The position numbers were made by a program, and so were the translations under genes. From Sphaerulina vaccinii (taxonomy: Eukaryota > Ascomycota > Dothideomycetes > Mycosphaerellales > Mycosphaerellaceae), in assembly GCA_022570795.1 (NCBI GenBank), contig JAKUDP010000005.1, positions 620,001 through 684,000 of the forward strand: a stretch of 64,000 bases of DNA, read 5' to 3'. Each line of letters starts with the position of its first letter. The first letter of the stretch is position 1. Of this stretch, positions 56,047 to 64,000 are shown piece by piece. The notes beneath the pieces were generated by a model. That model was given only the letters and a program-made list of their open reading frames with translations. It had not been told where the DNA came from and did not search any database.

Positions 56047-57852
56047 TTACCATGTGAAGGCTTCTTCGAAGAAGTCGATCTCGGTGTGTTCGCAACGATC
56101 TCTCATGCCTTTCCTCACATCGTCGCTCATGCCTCCTGTCCCACAGACGCTGATGGCCATGGCACCGATCTGCGATTCTTGCTCTTTGGAGATGAGGGCC
56201 GCACAATCCGGTTTGCCAGGGTACATCTGTACGCTCGCACTAGGAGAGTGTATTTCCTTGGTGCTACGAGGTCTGGTCACAAAGAGAAGGATCTTCAGGA
56301 TGTCGCGACGCTTCTCCATGGCAAGGATCTGAGTCATCCAAGGTCGGATCCATTCTAAATGTTCTGGTGATTGTATGACCCAGACGAGAACCACTTTACG
56401 GGTCGCGGCTGTGCCATTCGCATAGGCTGCCACGAGGTCGCGTACGTGTGGTACTTGGTGAGTGATACCAATACCTGCCGCGAAGAGCATTACTGTGCCG
56501 TAGGACTGGAAGCTCTCGTCTCCATATGGACCTTCAACGTACGCGGTGGTGACTAGCGGCGCCGACCCAGCAGCCTCTGCTCTCTTGTAAAGAGAGTTGG
56601 TGAAGCCGGTACGTCGACGGATGACTAGGGACACGGACGTGGTCTTAGCTGCGAAGATGTCCTGTCTCGACATTGGGAGTCCTTTCTCGGTGGCAAGGTC
56701 GGGACTCTCCTCGCTCCAGGCCACGGAGAATGGATGACTGGTCCACATGCCAATGCTTGGGATGTAGAGGTAGATGTGCTGTCCAGGTCTGAACTTCCAG
56801 GTCTTCGCCATACGAAGTGTGACACGCATAGCGTCGCCGGGAAGAGCCTCGATCTCAGCCTTGGTGCAGCCTTTCCTGCTCAAGTTGTTGCGCACAAGTA
56901 GGTATACTCTAGCCAGGCGTTCGAATATCCAGCAGATGAGCGCCCCAAGGACCAGGATCTGGGCTGGCTTGTCGTTAAGATGGATCCAGACGGTCGCTAC
57001 TGCAGTGATCACAAGAGCGATGTGTAGATGCAGGAAAGTCTCGTAGAATGCGTGGCGAATGATGGATGGTGACTGTAGGAGAATGAGGCAGAAGGCAGCA
57101 AAAGCGACCGTACCGCTACCGATGAACAGACTGCTCGCCATGGCCTTGTAAATGACAGGGCCTGCCTCGCTGAAACCGTGGGCAGCTTCGATCTTCTTCG
57201 CGAACCAGAAACATGCGTGAGCTACAGCCTCGAAGACCACGATGCGGCCAATCCATCTGTGAAGAAGGTTGAAGTCGTCGAAGGAAATACCCATCAGCCA
57301 GACCATAGGGTTGTTACGGCCAGCCAGAAGGAAGAGAGGGATCATATTCAGCACTGCGAGGATTCCGGTCCGGCTAATGCCCTCCTCCAAGAAGGCTGCA
57401 GAGTCCGACCAGTCAATCTTCCATACAGTGAAGACGCAGTTGAGCGCAAAGTATCCCACCAACCAGAATGACTGCATGCGGCCCGGTAGCACACCAACAT
57501 TCATGGCAGCTGATAGTCGGAACTCGCGATTGTGTCTGCGGGTGAAGAGAGGAGCAACAATGAAATGTCGCTTGATACGTGCCCATGTCTCGTCCGGTAT
57601 TGAGAAATATCGCTGTCGTCCATCGCTCGAAGTTCCGTGATTCAGGTTTGCCAACTGCCTCACATGTTGCAGTAAACTGAGCGTCCAGCGGTAGATGAGT
57701 AGAGTAGCGATGATGCATGCCCAAGTCCAGCCGGTGTACTTGATCATCTTGTTATTGAGTATGCTCGCCGCATTTTCGGCCTCGCTGGCGGCGCCACCGC
57801 TTGCCAGAGCGTACGGCACGACGGCTGCCAGCAGCCAGATTGAGCAAGTCAT
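56047..57852 (-). CDS. Ferric/cupric reductase transmembrane component (FRE family)
   Basis: A single-exon gene of 601 residues. A signal-like N-terminus is followed by about seven membrane helices. The two bis-heme histidine pairs expected for the ferric reductase domain are present with H-x13-H spacing, at 198/212 and 277/291. The FAD site HPFSVA is at 373-378, and the NADPH site GIGIT at 460-464 is followed by a late CGTGGM. All parts needed to move electrons from NADPH across the membrane to ferric or cupric ions are intact. Such enzymes serve high-affinity iron uptake at the plasma membrane or vacuole. There is no linked iron permease or multicopper oxidase gene here. Confidence 0.95.
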   Translation of the reverse strand: MTCSIWLLAAVVPYALASGGAASEAENAASILNNKMIKYTGWTWACIIATLLIYRWTLSLLQHVRQLANLNHGTSSDGRQRYFSIPDETWARIKRHFIVAPLFTRRHNREFRLSAAMNVGVLPGRMQSFWLVGYFALNCVFTVWKIDWSDSAAFLEEGISRTGILAVLNMIPLFLLAGRNNPMVWLMGISFDDFNLLHRWIGRIVVFEAVAHACFWFAKKIEAAHGFSEAGPVIYKAMASSLFIGSGTVAFAAFCLILLQSPSIIRHAFYETFLHLHIALVITAVATVWIHLNDKPAQILVLGALICWIFERLARVYLLVRNNLSRKGCTKAEIEALPGDAMRVTLRMAKTWKFRPGQHIYLYIPSIGMWTSHPFSVAWSEESPDLATEKGLPMSRQDIFAAKTTSVSLVIRRRTGFTNSLYKRAEAAGSAPLVTTAYVEGPYGDESFQSYGTVMLFAAGIGITHQVPHVRDLVAAYANGTAATRKVVLVWVIQSPEHLEWIRPWMTQILAMEKRRDILKILLFVTRPRSTKEIHSPSASVQMYPGKPDCAALISKEQESQIGAMAISVCGTGGMSDDVRKGMRDRCEHTEIDFFEEAFTW

Positions 57853-59866
57853 GGTGTGAGGTTCTAAGGAGTCCTGTCGAGCGGCTTCACGGCCGATAGA
57901 GATACGACAGACTTCTGAATTGAACCTTCGCGGTTGCTATTGTTGTTCCAGAGATGCCAGGGTAGGCAGGTCGAATTCGTAGTGAATGTATCGTTCGTGC
58001 CAACACGAACCTTCGAGTCGTGTCTCACTCCTGTATCGAGCACAAAGTATGAGAGCTTTTCGGTATCTATTGCTGTGGTTGTTCTATGAAAGGGCCGGGG
58101 AAGTTCTGCGATGCGATATGCTTTCGATGCGGTGGATGTCTCAAGTAGTGTTGTAGTGGCAAACGAGTGTCGAGCAATCCAGATCAGCTTCACATGTGTC
58201 GCGTCCAGCGTCTGAAAGAGTGGAAGACGGGAGTCGCAGACGTCAAGAGGGAACTACTTGCGTGGAATGCATGAGAAGAGAGACTAGTCAAACAAAACTG
58301 ATGAGAGAGAAGAGAGCTGGGGTCTGAGCGTGCGTGACGAGGCGCCGCGCCAGATAGACAAGGAGTTAGATGGTGTGTGGGTCTGCCAAGCGAGATCAAT
58401 ACGATTGTGCACAACAAAATGCAGTCCCAAACACTTCCCCAGCACACCGTCTGCAGAGATAAGCCTTGCTGACCAGTCTGCGACCTGCACTGGCTTCCAC
58501 ATGGCCACATTCGACACTCAACATCGCTTCGACGAGCACCATGAAACCTCAGAATCTGCGAACCAAGGGGTAGAGTTCTCGGCTCTGCGCAAGCGTCAGG
58601 AACAGGAATCGGAGCAGGGGACTTCTGCTTCTGATTGGTACAATGCCATCCTACTCATAGTTTTGTGAAACCTCCACTCTTCTTCTCTGCCCGGGATGTG
58701 CTCCACATCATCTTGGTCACCATCTCCTTCGTGCTGAGAAAAGGGATGGATGGAACACAGACGCGCGCGGCAAGGTGTTTTCGAGTGCCACGCGTAACTG
58801 AAGGCCTCGGACGATACGAGTATACACGGAGTTATTGAAGAGGAACATGCGATCAGCGATGGATGTGCCCTTGAATCGCCGATAAATGATGATGCTCAAT
58901 TGCAATCGGGTCGCCTACTATATACAGACATACTCAGCAAATGCGACCTGAATGTTCTGGGGAAGAGATGCTGGTGGACTGTCCATACTGCAAGCCCGTG
59001 GAACACAGGTACGGCCTGGACACAGACCTGTATTGACCTCATCAACGGCTCGTGCTACGAGAACTACAAGCCAAGGGAGAACATGCAGGATGCCATGCTT
59101 GTCTGCTGCACAGCATGTTTCATGTTGTGCAGTTCTTCCGCTCCACTGCGTAGAGTGGAAGTGGTTCACTATCCGCCATAGATGATGTCGGAAGTCATCC
59201 TGATAACACCGTGTTCTCGGTCGAGCCTTCTGCTATCACTTCTGTTAGCGACGGTGACGGGCGAGTTCGCATCCGCACGTGGGCGCTGCCCACGTGTCAG
59301 AACTCTAGCTGTGAACAAGTATCTCCCTAAAGCACGCAAGGCTTGCAACTTCGATGTTGTGGTCTGAAGAGTTAGGCAGAGAAGGTCGGTCGAATCTGCA
59401 AACTCAGCCAAAAGCGTCCAGCGTCCAAGCAAGTATCTCTGTTGCGTGCTCGCTCTTGACATAAATGCGGTTGTAACCTTGTCGGCATAGTCTGTTGACA
59501 TCAGAAGGGACGATAGTGTCGCCAGTGCCATACTACCCAAGGTCATTGGGGAATCAGCATCATGAACGGTGTCAGCTGGAAATCTGGGCGAGGGATATGG
59601 GGTACTTGGTATTCATGTGCATTCGGGAAGTTTCTCCAGAATCTGTCAACTCTGGCAACGTGTCTGCTGCAGCAGCGCAACCCTTCCAAGCTCTCAGAGA
59701 AGCTTTTCACTCGGAGCCTCATTCGTGTCTCATCAACGCTACAGTGGTATCATTTAGTCGGTATATCCGATGCTCTTTCTCGCAATGGCCTTGCTCAGCT
59801 CTTCAGCTCTACAGCTCCAATAGTCTTCTCGGTGGCTTGGTATGTCGTGACTGGCAGAGATCGCTT
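57853..59866. other. Long intergenic region upstream of the ferric reductase
   Basis: About 2.0 kb. A 31-codon plus-strand ORF at 58941-59036 with three cysteines and several overlapping ORFs (for example minus 59169-59546) have no support beyond being open. GATA sites, the usual iron-regulatory element, occur only at a rate expected by chance. Confidence 0.45.
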
Positions 59867-60826
59867 CTAGAATGTCTCCTCATCACCTCCAACCTCAACA
59901 CCGTCGGCCTCCGCGGGGATCTCGAAACCCTCCTGCCATAAGTTAGCTCTGACTGACAATGCTGATCGATGTTGCTCGAGATATCCTGTCAGTGCCGCAG
60001 TCGTCAGGTTTCCTCGGAGACACTCACCTCAGTCGAATAGAGAATGGTCTGGATCTGCTTAAGCAGACTGTTCTCATCCTCCTCAAGTGTGGGATCAGCC
60101 TCCATTGCCTGCTGAATCAGCAATTCGATGTCGCGCAGCTTGCTGAAGTAGAAGTCGCGCTCGCGCTCAAGTCCTTGCACAGTCTCCATCAACTCTGCAT
60201 TCTTCTGTTGTAGTACTGCAGATGCAGCTCCGCCGACGCCAGCTTGACGGCTGTTCGCCCTAGGACCACCCGCGCCAATGCCGCCTGCTGGTTTCCGCGC
60301 AGCACTCGCGGCACCTGATGTTCGCGAAGCGCTTGGAGGAAGTGCCGGAGCGCCACCTGCTGCAACGCCCTTCCTTCTACCAACGGCATCGTAGTCGCCG
60401 CCCGGGTAGTATTGGTCCCAGTATTTCTTCGTCCATTGCAGGAATTCGAGGTTGTCCTGCATCTTACATTTCACCAGCTGTTCGGTGGGGAGCGGGCGAT
60501 CGATGTGGTGCTTGCGGAATGTATTGCTGAGTATCTTGAAGTTCTCCAGGTAGGCATATTCGGCGTTCACATTGAACTTGACTCTGCTCATCGGTACGTC
60601 CAGGTAGATCGAGTCGTAGATTTGGCAGAGAGCGGCGCTTGGTGCAGGTCAGTTCGTGCACTTGATGCGGCGGAGTTGGACAACATACCCAGTACCACAC
60701 TGTTCAACCTTGGTGAGGTTTAGCTGCAAGAGGCCGTTCAGCCATGCCAGCAGCTCTTGTCTATACAATTCGTCAGTTATGTTATCACTGCCGCATGTCT
60801 CTGCTGCCATACCTTGATTCTCCCAT
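59867..60826 (-). CDS. BIM1: Microtubule plus-end binding protein EB1 (Bim1/Mal3)
   Basis: Four exons: 60813-60826, 60689-60760, 60028-60637 and 59867-59932, with introns of 52, 51 and 95 bp; 253 residues. The first exon is only 14 bases and joins MGES-RQELLAWLNGLLQLN, the standard EB1 start. The CH domain continues through VEQCGTG-AALCQIYDSIYLDVPMSRVKFNV and NFKILSNTF to KYWDQYYPG. An Ala/Gly/Pro-rich linker follows, then the EB1 dimerisation domain (LMETVQGLERERDFYFSKLRDIE). The last exon supplies EGFEIPAEADG and ends DEETF, the acidic aromatic tail bound by CAP-Gly proteins. EB1 tracks growing microtubule ends and aids spindle and cell polarity. Intron 2 ends in the less common AAG acceptor. 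Confidence 0.95.
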
Positions 60827-61280
60827 GATGGGCTATGCGTGCGTGACCTTGTTCTGATCAGGCTGGTGGAGATGCAGAGAAGTGCTCGTGCGTCGAAGTT
60901 GGAGAAATGCACAAAGGTGACGAGGAAGAAACTCCAACAGCAGGCACGTCCCAAAGTAAACAGAGGCAGTAGCGACTGTCTTGGCAGGGCAGGAGCAGGA
61001 CCCCGCCGTTTCAGCCTCATCTTCCTCCACCTCCCACCTCCCATCTTCACTCCTTTGACTTTACCATATCTCTGGTATTCTCCGCCGGCTGCAGCAGCTA
61101 TAGCTTGAAGTGGTAGAGGAAATTCCAGCGTACTGATACTCGAAAGCACGATCAAGGTCGGAACTCTCAAGTACGAATGCACATGCCTCTACCGGACATT
61201 GCATCTCACACCGCCGAGGCTCTCGCTTAAGTATTAACATTGACCTCATCTCCATCTCAAAATCAACAACCGCATACAAC
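60827..61280. promoter_or_regulatory. Divergent promoter region of EB1 and the Ayr1-like gene
   Basis: 454 bp between two start codons; C/T-rich tracts near the middle, no defined site. The minus-strand ORF that covers it is only the unspliced upstream frame of EB1. Confidence 0.45.
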
Positions 61281-62123
61281 ATGTCCAAATCAGTCCTCAT
61301 CACAGGCTGCTCTAAAGGCGGCATTGGGCACTCCCTCGCACGCGAGTTTAAGAAGCATGGCCTCCGTGTCTTCGCCACAGCTCGCAATGCAGACAGCATC
61401 TCAGATCTCGCAGACCAAGGCATCGAAACTCTATCACTAGAAGTCACATCGCAAGACTCAATCAACGCGCTCAAGGCAGAAGTCGAAAGCCGCACTGGAG
61501 GGCGTCTCGACTACCTCGTCAACAATGCAGGTCGCAACTACACCGTCCCCGCCCTCGATGTGGAACTGGACGAGATCAGACAGACATTCGAAACCAATCT
61601 GTTCGCTGTGATGCGGATGTGCCAGGTCTTTGCACCTTTGCTCATCAATGCGAAAGGCACCATTGTGCAGATCGGATCCGTCGCAGGCATCATCCCGTAT
61701 GTCTTTGGAAGTGTCTACAACGCTAGCAAAGCTGCGCTACACTCATATTCCAACACACTCCGGGTCGAGCTGGAGCCATTTGATGTTCGTGTAGTCACTA
61801 TCGTGACAGGGGGTGTCAAGTCCAACATCGCCAGGACGATACGGAAATTACCAGAGGACTCTGTCTACCTTCCAATCAAGACAGAATACAACGGACGACT
61901 CACGCACAGCCAACAGCAAGGTGTGCCAAATGAAGATTACAGTAGACGAGTTGTCAATGCTGTATTGAACAAGCCCAAGAAGGACCATATCTGGGAAGGA
62001 GGCAAATCGTGGTTGGTATGGTGGGTAAGCAACTTCTTACCACGCTGGGTCATGGACAGCGTCCTGTCGAGGATGTTCAAGTTGTGGAAGTTGAGGGGAA
62101 CATTTCAGAAGAAGGCCCTTTGA
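61281..62123 (+). CDS. Short-chain dehydrogenase, Ayr1-like (1-acyl-DHAP reductase type)
   Basis: A single-exon gene of 280 residues. The cofactor loop is GCSKGGIG (residues 9-16), NNAG is near 81-84, and the catalytic set is Asn106, Ser133, Tyr146 and Lys150 (YNASK). All are intact, so it should be an active NADP(H)-dependent reductase. The GCSKGGIGHSLAREF opening and the C-terminal WVSNFLPRWVMDSVLSRMFKL amphipathic or membrane-attached helix match the Ayr1 group. In yeast Ayr1 reduces 1-acyl-dihydroxyacetone phosphate in the ER and lipid droplets, an early step in phosphatidic acid synthesis. Fungi have several paralogues, so the exact substrate is not certain. Confidence 0.9.
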   Translation: MSKSVLITGCSKGGIGHSLAREFKKHGLRVFATARNADSISDLADQGIETLSLEVTSQDSINALKAEVESRTGGRLDYLVNNAGRNYTVPALDVELDEIRQTFETNLFAVMRMCQVFAPLLINAKGTIVQIGSVAGIIPYVFGSVYNASKAALHSYSNTLRVELEPFDVRVVTIVTGGVKSNIARTIRKLPEDSVYLPIKTEYNGRLTHSQQQGVPNEDYSRRVVNAVLNKPKKDHIWEGGKSWLVWWVSNFLPRWVMDSVLSRMFKLWKLRGTFQKKAL

Positions 62124-62273
62124 CGACGACAAACCGCACATATAAGATCTCTGTATGAGACCTTCGGATAGAGTGTATAAGAATTGGTAGACGTGTATGA
62201 TTGATTCCATTAGATCCTCCCAGCACCTTCGCTAGTACCATATCACATGCATCATTTATACATTCATCATACA

Positions 62274-63524
62274 TTACAACATCCCCATGGCGAACATCAC
62301 AGCTCCTAGACATACCGCAGAGATTGTTACTCTCCCAGCTGCAGTCCCAGTCTGCAATGCCTGAGTACCTGAAGCCGTCTGCGTCCCACTTCTCGTCGCC
62401 GCAGTAGAGGTCGCAATCGTACTCCCACTCTTCGTGATCGTCTGCGTTATCTGACTGAAGTACGTCGATCCTGCAGATGTCATATATGCCGTACTAGTCG
62501 TCACAGTCACATATCCTGCACCTGCTCCACCACCAATGCCTTGGTTGATATAGCTCGCAATGGCCGTATCCTCATCCGTCTGCAGTCCAGGAACTTGATC
62601 CGCGGGTTTCGGTTGGCCATTTACATACACTATAGGCTCTCCTGTAGAGCCAGATTTTGTATATGTGACTCCATTGATCGTAGTGACAGGCTTTGTTGGT
62701 ACAGCAATCAAATACGTCGTCCCCTCTAACACTACAGGCGGAGCACCAGGCACAATAGTCTTCGTTTCTTCGAGTACGTAATGTGTCGTCGTAGTTGTCG
62801 TCTCCAAAACTTGACTCTGCTTCGTGGGAGTAGCAACAGGAACCCAGACAAACCCATTACCATCCAGCGTACTCGCCGGATGTTCCAAATGAACTGTCGC
62901 CTCATTCGTGAGCGGAAGAGTCTCGTGCGGTATATTGTTTACCGGCACATCTAGATTTGTTTGCTTAGATGCAAGATGCGGGCTCGGCGCGAACGTAGGT
63001 CCATCCAGTTTGGTTCGCGTGATCTCAGGATGTGGTGATAATAGGGTTGGTCCATTCAACGTCGTCTGCGTACTTTCTACTCGAGGAGAGGCATATGTTG
63101 GGAATGCGGTTACGCAAGTCGTCGTACAAGCTGGGTTTGATTTCATTAAAGAACTTTGAGATACCATCTTTTGGACAGCATCTGGACGAGAGATGTCGTT
63201 TGGTATCGGTCGACCTTCAGGTGTCATTCCTTGGTAGTGTGGGTCGTTGTTCTGCTCTACACATTTGCAATTGACCTCTGGAGTGGGTTGCGGTATTGTC
63301 GTCGTATCCGTAGTCTTGGCTTTTGGCATCATGAGGGAGGTTGCGGTGTTCATCGTGGCGACTATCGGGAGGATCATGTCACCTGTGCCCGAGGCTGTCG
63401 TGGTCGTGTTCCCGGCATCGTAGCAAGCGAAGGGTTTGCCATCAATGCTACCCTGTGGACAGATTTGTGTGCCGATGGCATAACCCAGAGAGCTCGCAAG
63501 CACAAGTACTTGCAGGAATGCCAT
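62274..63524 (-). CDS. Ser/Thr-rich GPI-type cell surface protein
   Basis: A single-exon gene of 416 residues. It begins with a signal peptide (MAFLQVLVLASSLGYAIG, cut after about residue 18) and ends with a hydrophobic tail (VTISAVCLGAVMFAMGML) after a small-residue stretch, the GPI-anchor pattern. The mature part is rich in Thr, Ser and Pro, so heavily O-glycosylated. Six cysteines lie in the first 140 residues (CPQG, CYDAG, CKC and CTTTC among them). A short internal repeat, T-x-L-[ND]-G-P-T-x3-SPH, occurs twice near 155-185 with a third degenerate copy. No enzyme domain is seen. Likely a cell-wall protein; orthologues would be restricted to related fungi. Confidence 0.82.
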   Translation of the reverse strand: MAFLQVLVLASSLGYAIGTQICPQGSIDGKPFACYDAGNTTTTASGTGDMILPIVATMNTATSLMMPKAKTTDTTTIPQPTPEVNCKCVEQNNDPHYQGMTPEGRPIPNDISRPDAVQKMVSQSSLMKSNPACTTTCVTAFPTYASPRVESTQTTLNGPTLLSPHPEITRTKLDGPTFAPSPHLASKQTNLDVPVNNIPHETLPLTNEATVHLEHPASTLDGNGFVWVPVATPTKQSQVLETTTTTTHYVLEETKTIVPGAPPVVLEGTTYLIAVPTKPVTTINGVTYTKSGSTGEPIVYVNGQPKPADQVPGLQTDEDTAIASYINQGIGGGAGAGYVTVTTSTAYMTSAGSTYFSQITQTITKSGSTIATSTAATRSGTQTASGTQALQTGTAAGRVTISAVCLGAVMFAMGML

Positions 63525-64000
63525 CTCTTTTGTCTTGTCTGAAACGATTGTGAGTAGTCCAAAGACCAGCGCGAGCGAGTATGTGGCGAGCCTGCGAGCA
63601 AAGAGAGCAGAGAAGAAGCTGCTTGTGGAGGTGAGGTGTGATAGTGATACTTAGTGTGGTCTTTCCTTCAAACGCCTCCGCGGTCTTGGATGAAGGATTC
63701 GGCTCATGGCCGACTTGGTATGCAAATCTCCTTGGTTCTGGCGTGGAGCCACGGACGATGTGGCATGGCTTGTCAGGTACCGCTAGGTGAGATATAGTTA
63801 GAACACCAGGCTTTACTGCAGACAAAGTTTTGGTAGCGGTCTTGGCTCTCGTGTTATATTCGGCATCGCACACGTGCGCGCGCAGTGTCTGGGGTACGAC
63901 GTACGGATTGCGATCGAACGCGATGTTGAGGAGTCGAAGAATTGACGATGTTGTGCCCCAAGCCTCGATACGATTACAGATTGCTGTCGCACGAAATTCG
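63525..64000. other. Upstream region of the GPI-type protein gene, right edge
   Basis: 476 bp with no supported gene; minus-strand frames are open only in part and lack motifs. Confidence 0.45.

Noticed and set aside
58941..59036. Small 31-codon ORF with three cysteines
   Set aside because: Too short to be supported without conservation or transcript data; no signal peptide.

Overview
The window is nuclear DNA of a filamentous ascomycete (Pezizomycotina). Gene content and style point to Dothideomycetes, perhaps the Mycosphaerella lineage, but that placement is inference. The basis is short introns (mostly 45-100 bp) with GTRNGT donors and CTAAY/CTGAY branch sites, fungus-only families (GT90/CAP10 enzymes, Zn2Cys6 factors, UstYa-like and RGS-LOV proteins), and one transposon decayed by C-to-T/G-to-A change confined to the element, as repeat-induced point mutation (RIP) leaves it. 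I support 21 intact or partial protein genes, one truncated gene relic, one Tc1/mariner transposon relic, one probable MITE inside an intron, and several small repeats. No tRNA, rRNA or CRISPR was found. Exon models are hand-derived from splice signals, reading-frame continuity and family conservation.

Layout. 1-10.6 kb: a CMD-like protein running off the left edge, rRNA methyltransferase Bmt6, a blue-light RGS-LOV protein, a UstYa-like N-terminal fragment, an NmrA-like protein, then a head-to-head pair (UPF0261 protein and TIM-barrel protein) that corresponds to the two halves of the plant Tm-1 protein. 12-23 kb: housekeeping genes, namely Mediator subunit Med15, ribosomal protein uS5 (Rps2) and kinetochore scaffold KNL1/Spc7, the last two divergent over 252 bp. 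23-30 kb: a gene-poor accessory stretch with a complete TA-flanked, RIP-decayed Tc1/mariner element and an unrecognised coiled-coil gene. 30-48 kb: a GT90 glycosyltransferase with membrane segments, an HSL-type hydrolase, an IQ-motif protein, an AT-hook/EVE protein carrying the MITE, a 1086-residue coiled-coil protein and a TMEM184 family membrane protein. 48-64 kb: a Zn2Cys6 regulator, tRNA-splicing endonuclease subunit Sen15, a glutathione S-transferase, a ferric reductase, microtubule plus-end protein EB1, an Ayr1-like reductase and a GPI-type Ser/Thr-rich surface protein.

The genes do not form one pathway. Local links worth noting are the split Tm-1 pair and the shared promoters of RPS2/KNL1 and EB1/AYR1-like. 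The most notable new observations are the intron MITE whose removal restores a normal 57-bp intron, the split Tm-1 arrangement, the UstYa-like fragment lacking its catalytic half, an in-frame 60-nt microexon in the GT90 gene, and two anciently duplicated intergenic repeats. I did not find evidence for a wholly new multi-gene system.
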